Assembly (NCBI GenBank): GCA_013360485.1
Contig: JABWBN010000008.1
Span: forward strand, 1 to 42,643
DNA from: Burkholderiaceae bacterium
Lineage (GTDB): Bacteria; Pseudomonadota; Gammaproteobacteria; Burkholderiales; Burkholderiaceae_C
DNA length: 42,643 nt
Direction: 5' to 3'
Positions within the stretch are counted from its first letter, which is position 1, and every line of letters starts with the position of its first letter. The notes under the pieces are model-generated. The model ran no database searches, was not told the origin of the DNA, and saw nothing but the letters and a program-made list of their open reading frames with translations. The position numbers and the translations under genes are program-made. Positions 14,773 to 23,571 of the stretch are shown here, piece after piece.

Positions 14773-15711
14773 TCACACCAACCTGCGCCGCACGGCGCGG
14801 CTCACTGCATCGAAGGCCGTGACCATCAGCACGATGGCCAGCAGCAAGGTGGCCAGGCGGCCCCACTGGAACAGGCTCATCGCCTCGGAGACGAGCAGGC
14901 CCAGGCCGCCGGCGCCGACCAGGCCCAGGATGGTCGAGTCGCGGATGTTGAACTCCCACACGTACAGCACCTGCGACACGAACTGCGGCAGGACAGCGGG
15001 CCAGACACCCAGGAAGAACACCTGAGCCGACGTGGCACCGGTAGCCCTCACGGCGTCCACCGGCTGCATGTCCAGCGACTCGATGGATTCGGCCAACAGC
15101 TTGCCCAGGGTGCCGGCCGAGTGCGCGGCAACGGCCAAGATGCCGGCTGTGGCGCCGAGTCCGACGATGCCGACAAAGAACAAGCCGAAGACCAACGTGT
15201 GGATGGATCGCAGCGAGTCGAGCACACCTTTGGCGCCCCAGAAGAAGGCTCGTGGCGCATGAAGGTTGCGTGATGCCAGCAGGCCCAGCGGCAGCGCGAT
15301 CAAGGCTGCCAGCACCGTGCCCAGCGTGGCGATGCGCAAAGTGGTCCACAAGGCACGACCGACGCCTTGCACGTAGCGCCGCTCGGTGGCTTGCTGGTCT
15401 TCGATCCGCAGGACCCGGCCCTCGCCGTCGCGCACCACCCGGTTCGTCTCGCCGAACCAGATCTTCAGGAAGCTCGGTTCCGACATCTCGGCAACCGTCT
15501 TGCCCAGGTTCTGCCAGGGCTTGCGACCCAGGCTCAGCTCGTCCTCGGCGGCCAGCGTCCACACGCTGGTCAGCACCAGTAACGCACAAGCCAGCAGCAG
15601 CACGGGCAGGACCGACCCGCTTCGGTGCGCGCTGCTGCGCGCGTTCTGCCGCTCCAGGACCGAGTATTGGGTCCCGGTGGCGGCAGCCCCGTCGGTTCCT
15701 TGCGGGGTCAC
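14773..15711 (-). CDS. ABC importer permease, PhnE-like
   Basis: A 312-residue permease starting at GTG 15711, overlapping the binding-protein stop (GTGA). One N-terminal membrane helix (VLPVLLLACALLVLTSVWTL) is followed by an unusually long periplasmic stretch (~residues 58-115). Then come the PhnE-type core helices (ALWTTLRIATLGTVLAALIA, LPLGLLASRNLHAP) and the EAA-like coupling loop DAVRATGATSAQVFFLGVWP. The C-terminal LGLVGAGGLGLLVSEAM is characteristic of phosphonate/phosphite permeases. The long first loop is a departure from E. coli PhnE. Confidence 0.88.
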   Translation of the reverse strand: MTPQGTDGAAATGTQYSVLERQNARSSAHRSGSVLPVLLLACALLVLTSVWTLAAEDELSLGRKPWQNLGKTVAEMSEPSFLKIWFGETNRVVRDGEGRVLRIEDQQATERRYVQGVGRALWTTLRIATLGTVLAALIALPLGLLASRNLHAPRAFFWGAKGVLDSLRSIHTLVFGLFFVGIVGLGATAGILAVAAHSAGTLGKLLAESIESLDMQPVDAVRATGATSAQVFFLGVWPAVLPQFVSQVLYVWEFNIRDSTILGLVGAGGLGLLVSEAMSLFQWGRLATLLLAIVLMVTAFDAVSRAVRRRLV

Positions 15712-16625
15712 TGCGATGCCAGTTTGCCGGTGGCCAGGCCGGCGTCGCGGATGGGCCGGTAGTATGCGTTGTCCTTGGCCACGAAACCGGTGTAGCGCGC
15801 AGGCAGCAAATCGGGTGTGCGTCGCAGTTCGGGCCCGACCGCCTCGAGTGCGGTGCGCAGCCTGGCGACGAAGGCGGCATCCATGGCCAGGTCGGCGCGC
15901 ACGGCAACGGCGTCGTTGGGCAGCGGATCGGAGGTCCAGAAGATCACGCTGTCTGCGGCCCTGATCAGGCCTTCGGCGATCATCGCGTCGCGGTTGCGGT
16001 TGTAGTCAGCGCCGGCGTCGATCTCGCCGCGCGTGACCTGAAGCTCGATCGCCTGATGCTTGGTGTTGAGCACTCGGCCCAGGTACTTGTCGGGGTCGAT
16101 GCCGTTCTTCTGGAAGTGATGGTACGGAACGAGGTAGCCAGACGTGGAGCCCTTGTCTCCGAAGGCAAAGCTGCGTCCTTTGAGGTCGGCAATCGACCGG
16201 ATGCCCGAGTTCGGGTGCGTGACCATGATCGCGAAGTACTCCGGCTTGCCGTCGTAGAGGATGGTCGCTACCGCTTGCGCGCCGGCCACGTGGTTGGCCA
16301 GCACGTAACCCCAGGGACCCATCAGCGCAATGTCGGTCTCGCCGTTGGCCAAGCTCTTGGCCAATCCCTCCCAGGTGTCCACGGTGTAGAGCTTTACGGG
16401 GCGGCCGAGGTGCCGGGACAGGTGATCGGCCAGCGGCCGGTAGGTGGCGTCGTTCTTCTCCTTGTCGGGCTGATACAGGCCGACGCCGAACCGCAGCACA
16501 TCGTCAGCGGCGTGCGCAGGGCCCACGGCGACCAGACCCAGGTTCATGACGGCGGCCGTGGCCGCGGTGACGGCGAGTGCGAGCAGCCGCGTCAAGCCGC
16601 AGCGGCGGGCGGTACTGGTTGCCAT
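15708..16625 (-). CDS. Phosphonate-type substrate-binding protein, PhnD-like
   Basis: A 305-residue periplasmic binding protein from ATG 16625 (AGAGG nine bases upstream). A signal peptide ends near GPAHAADDVLRFGVGLYQPD. The PhnD fold is clear: YRPLADHLSRHLGRPVKLY, GETDIALMGPWGYVLANHV, FAFGDKGSTSGYLVPYHHF, and VTRGEIDAGADYNRNRDAMI. The STSG turn in this family binds the oxyanion of phosphonate, phosphite or similar ligands. Residues that would set the ligand (phosphonate, phosphite, arsenical) cannot be assigned by eye. It lies 54 bp after arsS in the same run. Confidence 0.9.
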   Translation of the reverse strand: MATSTARRCGLTRLLALAVTAATAAVMNLGLVAVGPAHAADDVLRFGVGLYQPDKEKNDATYRPLADHLSRHLGRPVKLYTVDTWEGLAKSLANGETDIALMGPWGYVLANHVAGAQAVATILYDGKPEYFAIMVTHPNSGIRSIADLKGRSFAFGDKGSTSGYLVPYHHFQKNGIDPDKYLGRVLNTKHQAIELQVTRGEIDAGADYNRNRDAMIAEGLIRAADSVIFWTSDPLPNDAVAVRADLAMDAAFVARLRTALEAVGPELRRTPDLLPARYTGFVAKDNAYYRPIRDAGLATGKLASQ

Positions 16626-16679
16626 GGGAAGCATCCTCTGAGGTTTGCGTTGAACGGTGGGAAGTCGGCTTCGGGGCAC

Positions 16680-17678
16680 TCACGCCGAGCAGGAGGGCGC
16701 CGCGGCGACGCCATCGGCGAGCGCCCCCCCGCAGCTCGAGCCTTGCCCTGCAGTGCACCCGAAGCAGTGGTCCGCCACGCGGATGGGTCGATCCTCCAGG
16801 GCAGACGCCGGAATGTCGGTCAGGTGCAGGCGGGTCTTGCCGGATGCGCCCATCGCCAGCCCCAACTGCTGATTGAAGTCGCAGTCGTACAGATAGCCCT
16901 GCCAATCCACGCTGACCAGGCTGCGACACATGACCCGTTCCAGGTTGTCGTCGCGGTGCGCGCTGCGCAGCAGGTCCATGTAGCTGTTGAACTGCCCCTT
17001 GGACACCAGCATCGATCCGAACCGCTGGATGGGCATGTTGGCCAGCGTGAACAGCTGGTTGAAGACCACACCGAAATGCTCCGCCAGGTGGCGCTTGTAG
17101 TCCTGCTCCAGCGCCTCCTGCGCCGGCGGCAGACTTGCACCTTGCGGGTTGTAGACGAGGTTCAGGATGAGGCTGCTGCCGGGTTGACCGTAGCCCAAGG
17201 CGTTCAGGCGCTGCAGACCGCGGATGCTGGCGTCAAAGGTGCCCTTGCCCCGCTGGCGGTCGACGTTGTCTTCCAGGTAGCAGGGCATCGAGGCGACCAC
17301 TTCGACGCCATGCGCGGCCAGGAATTCGGCCAGTCCCTCCTGTCCCGGTTCTTCCAGGATCGTCAGGTTGCAGCGGTCGATGACCCGCACGCCGCGCGTA
17401 CGGGCCGCCACCACCAGGGAACGGAAGTGCGGGTTGAGTTCCGGCGCACCGCCGGTCAGGTCGAGCGTGCGCACGTCAGCGCTGTTGGAAAGAAACGCGA
17501 CCACGGCATCGATGGTGTCCCGCGACATCTCTTCGGTGCGACTCGGGCCGGCGTTGACATGGCAGTGCTGACAACTCTGGTTGCAGCGGTAGCCGAGGTT
17601 GACCTGGAGGGTATCGACGACTCGGCGCCGCAATGCGGGGAAGTCGGTGCGCAGGAGCAGGGGCAGGGTGGGGTGCAT
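16680..17678 (-). CDS. arsS: Arsenosugar biosynthesis radical SAM protein ArsS
   Basis: A 332-residue radical SAM protein from ATG 17678. The 4Fe-4S/SAM motif is C-x3-C-x2-C at C32, C36 and C39 (YRCNQSCQHCHVNAGP), followed by DLTGGAPELNPHF. The C-terminal half carries the second cysteine region (VMCRSLVSV, YDCDFNQQLG) and ends with the CFGCTAGQGSSCGG signature of ArsS-type (DUF3641) proteins. ArsS enzymes attach the deoxyadenosyl group to dimethylarsenic on the way to arsenosugars. No arsM methyltransferase or arsR is in the window, so the arsenic link rests on the family. It appears to be the first gene of the minus-strand cluster, divergent from the symporter operon. Confidence 0.88.
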   Translation of the reverse strand: MHPTLPLLLRTDFPALRRRVVDTLQVNLGYRCNQSCQHCHVNAGPSRTEEMSRDTIDAVVAFLSNSADVRTLDLTGGAPELNPHFRSLVVAARTRGVRVIDRCNLTILEEPGQEGLAEFLAAHGVEVVASMPCYLEDNVDRQRGKGTFDASIRGLQRLNALGYGQPGSSLILNLVYNPQGASLPPAQEALEQDYKRHLAEHFGVVFNQLFTLANMPIQRFGSMLVSKGQFNSYMDLLRSAHRDDNLERVMCRSLVSVDWQGYLYDCDFNQQLGLAMGASGKTRLHLTDIPASALEDRPIRVADHCFGCTAGQGSSCGGALADGVAAAPSCSA

Positions 17679-18033
17679 GGGGCTTCCAAAGGGGCGTGGC
17701 TGATAGACGAGGCAGTCTGCCGTTCCCTTACAGCTTTGGTGAGTTCGGCTGCAATGAAGCATCGCCGTCGATCGGGCCGCACTTCGATTCGGGTGGTGCA
17801 GCAGCAGTCCAGTAGACCCGGGGACTTTCCCCAGGTGCCGGGTGAAATCCCACATCGCAAAACGCCACGCGAGGGTTGGACCTTAGGTTGTAAGCCCCGC
17901 TTAAGCGCGGCGTCAGGCTCCGTTGGCGAAGCGTCAGGGGGTGGTCAGAGCGGGCGACGACATTCGTGCCCAGGCGTGACGACCATGCGGCGCCACCACC
18001 GATCCATCGGACCCTCACGAGGAGAAATCCGCA
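17679..18033. promoter_or_regulatory. Divergent control region between arsS and symporter operon
   Basis: A 355-bp gap with no gene. Toward arsS, 17816-17836 can fold into a 9-bp hairpin with a 3-base loop (ACCTGGGGA with TCCCCGGGT on the minus strand, one G-T pair). Toward the symporter genes there is a CGCTTAAGCG palindrome (17898-17907) and two GCGTCAGG copies (17910-17917 and 17931-17938), 21 bp apart. The symporter ATG at 18034 has a GAGGAG ribosome site. No confident -35/-10 or sigma-54 site was found. Confidence 0.45.
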
Positions 18034-18288
18034 ATGCAACACGATTCCCACGGCTATTGGAAGGCCACGTTGGGGCTGCTGACCAAGATCCTCGTGATCT
18101 GGTTCGTCTGCTCCTTCGGTGCCGGCATCCTCTTTGCCGACGTTCTCAACAACATCAAGCTCGGCGGCTATCCGCTCGGGTTCTGGTTCGCCCATCAAGG
18201 TTCGATCTACATCTTCATCGCGCTGATCTTCTGGTACGCGAAGAAGATGGGCGAGATCGACCGTCAATTCGACGTGCACGAGGACTGA
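18034..18288 (+). CDS. DUF4212 small symporter subunit
   Basis: An 84-residue membrane protein with GAGGAG before its ATG. Two helices are evident: LLTKILVIWFVCSFGAGILF and GSIYIFIALIFWYAKKMGEI, separated by NIKLGGYPLGFWFAHQG, the DUF4212 pattern. In this family it is always next to a large sodium:solute symporter and is treated as its small subunit. The symporter follows after 4 bp, and its ribosome site (GAGGA) lies in this gene's last codons, so the two are translationally linked. Confidence 0.9.
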   Translation: MQHDSHGYWKATLGLLTKILVIWFVCSFGAGILFADVLNNIKLGGYPLGFWFAHQGSIYIFIALIFWYAKKMGEIDRQFDVHED

Positions 18289-18292
18289 CACC

Positions 18293-20098
18293 ATGGATCT
18301 GCAAACCACGATCTATATCGTCGTCGGCCTGAGCTTCGCTCTGTACATCGGCATCGCCATCTGGGCGCGCGCCGGTTCGACGAGCGAGTTCTACGCGGCC
18401 GGCGGCAGCGTGCCTCCCGTGCTCAACGGCATGGCCACTGCGGCCGACTGGATGAGCGCGGCGTCGTTCATTTCGATGGCCGGCCTGATCGCCAACATGG
18501 GCTACGGCGGTGGCCTGTTCCTGATGGGATGGACTGGCGGCTACGTGCTGCTGGCCATGCTGTTGGCGCCATACCTGCGCAAGTTCGGCAAGTTCACCGT
18601 GCCGCAGTTCATCGGCGACCGCTTCTATTCGAAGAGCGCGTCGACGGTGGCGGTGCTGTGCCTGCTGGTGGCATCGCTGACCTACATCATCGGACAGATG
18701 ACCGGCGTGGGTGTCGCGTTCTCGCGCTTCCTCGGCGTGTCGAGCGAAACCGGCATCTATGTGGGCATGGGCATCGTCTTTGCCTATGCGGTGTTCGGCG
18801 GCATGAAGGGCATCACCTATACGCAGGTCGCACAGTACATCGTGCTGATCCTGGCCTATACGGTTCCTGCGGTCTTCATCTCGCTGCAGCTCACGGGCAT
18901 TCCGATTCCGCAGCTCGGCCTGGGCGGCGATTTCGCCGGGACAGACGCCAGCCTGCTGGCCAAGCTCGACCAGGTCGTGACCGACCTCGGGTTCGGCAAG
19001 TACACGACCACCACAGCGGGTTCGACGCTGAACATGTTCGTGTACACGATGAGCCTGATGATCGGTACCGCGGGTCTGCCGCACGTGATCATGCGCTTCT
19101 TCACGGTTCCGAAGGTCAAGGACGCGCGGTCGTCGGCGGGCTGGGCGCTGATCTTCATCGCGATCCTGTACACGACGGCCCCTGCGGTTGCGGCGATGGC
19201 CAAGCTGAACCTGCACGGCACGGTCAACACCGCGGTCAAGGCGGGTGGTGACCTCTATGCCACCGAGGCCAGCCTCAAGCATGCGGATCGTCCTGACTGG
19301 ATGACCCGCTGGGAGAAGACCGGCCTGCTGAAGTGGCAGGACAAGAACGGCGACGGACGCATCCAGTATTACAACGATGCCACCAAGAACGAAGCCGCGA
19401 AGGCCAAGGCCGCGGCCGCGGGCTGGAAGGGCAACGAGTTGACCGTCAATGCCGACATCATCGTGTTGGCCAACCCCGAAATCGCGCTGCTGCCCAACTG
19501 GGTGATCGCGCTGGTTGCTGCGGGCGGCCTGGCGGCTGCGCTGTCGACCGCCGCAGGGTTGTTGATGGCCATCTCGGCGGCCATTTCGCATGACCTGGTC
19601 AAGGGCGTGATTGCGCCGGACATCAGCGAGAAGGGCGAGCTGATGACGGGGAAGATCGCGATGGCGGTCTCGATCGTCGTGGCCGGATGGCTCGGCCTGA
19701 ACCCGCCAGGCTTCGCGGCCGGTACGGTGGCCCTGGCCTTCGGTATCGCGGCCAGTTCGCTGTTCCCCGCGATCATGATGGGCATCTTCAGCAAGAAGAT
19801 GAACAAGGAAGGCGCAATGGCCGGCATGCTCGCGGGCCTGTTCGTCACGCTTTTCTATGTGTTCGCGCACAAGGGCCTGTTCTTCATCAAGGGTACGGGC
19901 TACCTTGACCTGATCGGTGGACCGAACAGCTTCTTCGGCATCACGCCGGAGGCGTTCGGCGCCATCGGCGCGCTCGTCAACTTCGCGGTCGCCTTTGCCG
20001 TCGATAAGGTGACGAAGGAGACGCCGGCGCACATCCAGCAGATGGTCGAGGCCGTTCGCATCCCGCGTGGCTCGAAGGCGGTGGACGGCGCCCACTGA
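18293..20098 (+). CDS. Sodium:solute symporter, acetate/organic-acid type
   Basis: A 601-residue SLC5-family symporter with about 13 helices, related to ActP but of the DUF4212-linked class. Typical stretches are EFYAAGGSVPPVLNGMATAA, DWMSAASFISMAG, GMKGITYTQVAQYIVL and AGLPHVIMRFFTVPK. A ~90-residue hydrophilic loop (about residues 318-390) carries DKNGDGRIQYYN at 350-361, which fits an EF-hand calcium loop (D1, N3, D5, G6, I8, N12). The likely substrate is acetate or another short carboxylate, by family. A 9-bp hairpin terminator follows at 20161. Together with the downstream kinase it resembles the acetate-switch locus. Confidence 0.9.
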   Translation: MDLQTTIYIVVGLSFALYIGIAIWARAGSTSEFYAAGGSVPPVLNGMATAADWMSAASFISMAGLIANMGYGGGLFLMGWTGGYVLLAMLLAPYLRKFGKFTVPQFIGDRFYSKSASTVAVLCLLVASLTYIIGQMTGVGVAFSRFLGVSSETGIYVGMGIVFAYAVFGGMKGITYTQVAQYIVLILAYTVPAVFISLQLTGIPIPQLGLGGDFAGTDASLLAKLDQVVTDLGFGKYTTTTAGSTLNMFVYTMSLMIGTAGLPHVIMRFFTVPKVKDARSSAGWALIFIAILYTTAPAVAAMAKLNLHGTVNTAVKAGGDLYATEASLKHADRPDWMTRWEKTGLLKWQDKNGDGRIQYYNDATKNEAAKAKAAAAGWKGNELTVNADIIVLANPEIALLPNWVIALVAAGGLAAALSTAAGLLMAISAAISHDLVKGVIAPDISEKGELMTGKIAMAVSIVVAGWLGLNPPGFAAGTVALAFGIAASSLFPAIMMGIFSKKMNKEGAMAGMLAGLFVTLFYVFAHKGLFFIKGTGYLDLIGGPNSFFGITPEAFGAIGALVNFAVAFAVDKVTKETPAHIQQMVEAVRIPRGSKAVDGAH

Positions 20099-20160
20099 CG
20101 ACGCCTGAACGCGATATCGCAAACCTGCTCCCCGGCCGGGTGCCGGGGTTGCGAGAATCG

Positions 20161-20195
20161 GGCCCTGCCTGCATCCGCCGGCAGGGCCTTTGTCC
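20161..20195 (+). terminator. Hairpin terminator after symporter gene
   Basis: GGCCCTGCC (20161-20169) pairs perfectly with GGCAGGGCC (20180-20188) around a 10-base loop, followed by a T-rich run (TTTGTCCTTT). It probably ends or attenuates the symporter transcript before the small membrane-protein genes and the kinase. Confidence 0.75.
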
Positions 20196-20216
20196 TTTGA
20201 TTCGGGGGGCCTGAAG

Positions 20217-20570
20217 ATGGTTTTCGACGTCAGTGTCGCGCTCACGTGGTTGCTGTTCCTGGCGCTGTTTCCGATGGCGTTTTTCTGGTTGCGCAGAGCC
20301 TGGCGCATCCTTGTGCGGCGCGACTTCTCCGAGGTTGCGCTGCGGCGCGGTGAGTTGCCGGCCGAACCTGCGCGCTGGGCGCCTTATGCCGCGGCGATCA
20401 ACGGGGTGGCCGGCACCGTGGCGGCGTGTGTCATCGCAGGTGTCGCTCTGGCTGCGCTGCCCTACGAAACCTGGACCGCGATTGCCGGGAGCACCGTGTG
20501 GTGCAAGTTCTTCCTTGATTTCGCGTTGTCGCGCCAAGCCCACACCTCGACGCGTCGAGGCGAGGCCTGA
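20217..20570 (+). CDS. Small two-helix membrane protein, unknown
   Basis: A 117-residue protein from ATG 20217, 28 bp after the terminator hairpin and preceded by a G-rich ribosome site. One helix is VSVALTWLLFLALFPMAFFW and a second is VAGTVAACVIAGVALAALP, with a basic stretch RRAWRILVRRDF between them on the cytoplasmic side. The C-terminus is polar. No family was recognised. Its position between symporter and kinase, on the same strand, suggests a role in the same membrane system. Confidence 0.65.
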   Translation: MVFDVSVALTWLLFLALFPMAFFWLRRAWRILVRRDFSEVALRRGELPAEPARWAPYAAAINGVAGTVAACVIAGVALAALPYETWTAIAGSTVWCKFFLDFALSRQAHTSTRRGEA

Positions 20571-20582
20571 TCACACGGTGCC

Positions 20583-20789
20583 ATGCAGCACGCTGCCGAA
20601 CTGCTGACACAGCGCCTGGTGGCGCTGTTCGCCGTCGCGCTGCTGTTGTTCAACTTCCCATTGCTGGTGCTGTGGGATCGCGACGCCACGCTGTGGGGTC
20701 TGCCGCTGTTTCCGGCCGCGCTGTTCGCGATCTGGGCCTCGCTGATTGCCGCGCTGGCGTGGTTGCTCGAGTCGAGCGCTCCCGACTGA
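20583..20789 (+). CDS. Small hydrophobic protein next to symporter-kinase gene
   Basis: A 68-residue protein with two helices (RLVALFAVALLLFNFPLLVL; LPLFPAALFAIWASLIAALA) separated by a short WDRDATLWG loop. It starts 12 bp after the preceding gene and ends 16 bp before the kinase ATG, consistent with one operon. Small proteins of this shape recur before symporter-type histidine kinases in related bacteria. The function is unknown. Confidence 0.65.
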   Translation: MQHAAELLTQRLVALFAVALLLFNFPLLVLWDRDATLWGLPLFPAALFAIWASLIAALAWLLESSAPD

Positions 20790-20805
20790 GCCCAGGTTGC
20801 GGTCC

Positions 20806-23571
20806 ATGTTCGACGCACCCACGCTCGAGCCCGGCCTCGTGCTTGCGGCCTCCTTCGCGTACCTCAGCGTGTTGTTCATCGTTGCCTGGTGGGCCGATCG
20901 TCGTGCCCGCGTGGGCCGCTCGGTCGTGGGCAATGCGTGGGTGTACGCGCTGTCGATGGCGGTGTACTGCACCGCCTGGACCTACTTCGGCAGCGTGGGC
21001 CGTGCCGCATCGGGAGGCGTGTGGTTCCTGCCCATCTACCTGGGCCCGATGCTGGCGATGATCCTGGCCTGGACGGTGCTGCGCAAGATGATCCGCATTG
21101 CGCGCACCTGGCGCATCACGTCCATTGCCGACTTCGTGGCCAGCCGCTACGGCAAGAGCCCGGTGCTGGCCGGTGCGGTGACGTTGATCACGGTGGTGGG
21201 CATCGTGCCCTACATCTCGCTGCAGCTCAAGGCCATCGCCAGCGGGTACGCCTTGCTGACGGCGCCCGTTGGCGCGGTTGCGTCGGTTGCCGATCACTGG
21301 TGGTCCGATGGCACGCTGTACGTTGCGCTGGCCTTGGCCGGGTTCACGATGATCTTCGGAACCCGGCACCTGGACAGTACCGAACGCCACGAGGGCATGG
21401 TGGCCGCGATCGCATTCGAGTCCGTGGTCAAGCTGCTGGCCTTCGTTGCCGTGGGCGTGTTCGTGACCTGGGGCCTGTTCGGGGGTGCCGGCGAGCTCTT
21501 CGAGCGCGTGCTGGCCGATCCTGAGCTGAAGGAGCTGCTGTCCCTGGCGCCGCCGGGCAGACCCTTCGCATACGCACAATGGTTCGCATTGACCGTGCTC
21601 TCGATGCTGTCGGTGCTGTTCCTGCCTCGCCAGTTCCAGGTGATGGTGGTCGAGAACGTCGACGAGCGTCATCTTCGACGCGCAGCCTGGGTGTTCCCGG
21701 CCTACCTGTTGGCGATCAACGTGTTCGTGCTGCCCATCGCCTTCGGAGGGTTGTTGCACTTTGGCCATGGCAGCGGCGTCAATGCAGACACCTTCGTGTT
21801 GAGCCTTCCGATGGCGACCCAGCACCACGAATTGGCCCTGGTGGCTTTCATCGGCGGACTGTCGGCGGCTACCGGGATGGTGATCGTCGAGACCATCGCC
21901 GTGTCGACGATGGTGTGCAACGACTTGGTGATGCCGCTGCTGCTGCGCCTGCGCCATCATGCACGCGACGCCGAACTGACCGGCATGCTGCTCGGTATCC
22001 GCCGGGCCGCCATCGTCGCGGTGATGCTGCTGGGCTATCTTTACTATCGCCTGGCCGGCGAGGCCTATGCGTTGGTGAGCATTGGCCTGATCAGCTTTGC
22101 TGCGGTCGCGCAGTTCGCCCCGGCGGTTCTGGGGGGCATGTACTGGAAAAGCGGCACGCGCCAGGGCGCACTGGCCGGTTTGTTGGGGGGCTTTGCCCTT
22201 TGGACGTACACGCTGATGCTGCCGTCGATCGCCAAGTCCGGCTGGTGGGTTACCGAGTTCGTGGCCACAGGGCCCTGGGGCGTGAGTTTGCTGGCGCCGG
22301 AGCGCTTGCTCGGGATGGGGGGCCTGGACAACCTAACGCACTCGCTGTTTTGGAGCCTGCTGGTCAATGTATGCCTTTATGTGGGCGTCTCGTTGTCGCA
22401 CCGGCCATCGGCGCAGGAGACCAGCCAGGCGCTGCTGTTCGTCGACGTGTTCGACCGGACACGGACTGCACGACCGGTGTTCTGGCGCGGCCGCGCCCAG
22501 GTGGCCGACCTCCAGGCCCTGGCCAGTCGCTTCCTCGGTGCGCGCCGCGCCGCGCAGCGGTTCGAGGACTACGCTCGTCGCAACGGCATGGGCAGCATTG
22601 CCGGCATCAAGCCGGATGCGCGCCTGGTGCAGTTCGTCGAGACCGAGCTCGCAGGCGCGATCGGCAGTGCCTCGGCACGTGTGATGGTGGCCTCTGTCGT
22701 GGAGGAGGAAGCGCTGGACATGGACGACGTGCTGCGCATCCTCGACGAGGCTTCGCAGTTGCGAGCGTACTCGCATGCTCTCGAGGAGGCGACCGCGGAA
22801 CTGCGCGCGGCCAACGAACGTCTGGAGAGCCTGGACCGGCTGAAGGACGACTTCATGTCGTCGGTGACGCACGAACTGCGCACCCCGTTGACCAGCATCC
22901 GTGCACTGACCGAGTTGATGCGTGACGATGCCGAAATGCCAATTGAACAACGCCAGGAGTTTCTGCGTATCGTGGTGGCAGAGACAGAACGACTGACGAG
23001 GCTGGTCAACCAAGTGCTGGACATGGCCAAGATCGAGTCTGGCCACGCAGAGTGGCACAACGCCGACGTCGACCTGGCCGCTCTGGCGCGCCAAGCCGCA
23101 CAGACGGTGCATGAGGTGCTGCGCGAGCGCGGCGCCGAGCTGATACTTGACCTGCCCGAACGGATTCCCCTGCTGCGTGCCGACCCCGACCGCCTGACAC
23201 AGGTGCTGCTGAACCTGCTGTCCAATGCTGCGAAGTTCGTGCCGAGCCCCGGGGGGCGCATCATGTTGAGAATGCGCGCGAACGACACCGGTGTCGCTGT
23301 CGAAGTCCAGGACAATGGGCCGGGCGTCCCGCCGGAACAGCGCCGGCTGATCTTCGAGAAGTTCCGGCAGGGTGACCCCACGGCGGCGCGTCCGCAGGGC
23401 ACGGGACTGGGACTGCCGATCAGCCGGCAAATCATCGAACACTTCGGCGGCCAACTGGAGTTGCGCCCCGGCTCGGGACCAGGCGCCTGCTTCGCCTTCA
23501 CGCTTCCGTGGCATACGCCGGAGTGCGCCAGCACCAACCGGGGACCCACTGCTGCCGAGGACCTCAAATGA
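20806..23571 (+). CDS. Sodium:solute symporter-histidine kinase fusion (CrbS/CbrA-like)
   Basis: A 921-residue hybrid from ATG 20806. Residues ~10-520 form an SLC5 symporter domain (WTYFGSVGRAASGGVWFLPI; LLGGFALWTYTLMLPSIAKS). A cytoplasmic linker ~565-660 (ADLQALASRFLGARRAAQRF) fits the STAC domain that joins transporters to kinases. A coiled-coil leads into the DHp helix with the phospho-His in SSVTHELRTPL (H689). The catalytic domain has the N box LLNLLSNAAKF, G1 VQDNGPGVP, F FEKFRQGD and G2 GTGLGLPIS. By family it senses a carboxylate (acetate) or flux through the symporter fold. Its last base pairs overlap the receiver gene (ATGA). Confidence 0.92.
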   Translation: MFDAPTLEPGLVLAASFAYLSVLFIVAWWADRRARVGRSVVGNAWVYALSMAVYCTAWTYFGSVGRAASGGVWFLPIYLGPMLAMILAWTVLRKMIRIARTWRITSIADFVASRYGKSPVLAGAVTLITVVGIVPYISLQLKAIASGYALLTAPVGAVASVADHWWSDGTLYVALALAGFTMIFGTRHLDSTERHEGMVAAIAFESVVKLLAFVAVGVFVTWGLFGGAGELFERVLADPELKELLSLAPPGRPFAYAQWFALTVLSMLSVLFLPRQFQVMVVENVDERHLRRAAWVFPAYLLAINVFVLPIAFGGLLHFGHGSGVNADTFVLSLPMATQHHELALVAFIGGLSAATGMVIVETIAVSTMVCNDLVMPLLLRLRHHARDAELTGMLLGIRRAAIVAVMLLGYLYYRLAGEAYALVSIGLISFAAVAQFAPAVLGGMYWKSGTRQGALAGLLGGFALWTYTLMLPSIAKSGWWVTEFVATGPWGVSLLAPERLLGMGGLDNLTHSLFWSLLVNVCLYVGVSLSHRPSAQETSQALLFVDVFDRTRTARPVFWRGRAQVADLQALASRFLGARRAAQRFEDYARRNGMGSIAGIKPDARLVQFVETELAGAIGSASARVMVASVVEEEALDMDDVLRILDEASQLRAYSHALEEATAELRAANERLESLDRLKDDFMSSVTHELRTPLTSIRALTELMRDDAEMPIEQRQEFLRIVVAETERLTRLVNQVLDMAKIESGHAEWHNADVDLAALARQAAQTVHEVLRERGAELILDLPERIPLLRADPDRLTQVLLNLLSNAAKFVPSPGGRIMLRMRANDTGVAVEVQDNGPGVPPEQRRLIFEKFRQGDPTAARPQGTGLGLPISRQIIEHFGGQLELRPGSGPGACFAFTLPWHTPECASTNRGPTAAEDLK

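Noticed and set aside
15252-18332. Long plus-strand frame of about 1000 codons
   Set aside because: It is antisense to the ABC importer and arsS genes, whose motifs are unambiguous.
18215-20308. Minus-strand frame of ~700 codons rich in His, Gln and Arg
   Set aside because: It is the shadow of the symporter gene; low-complexity composition and no motif.
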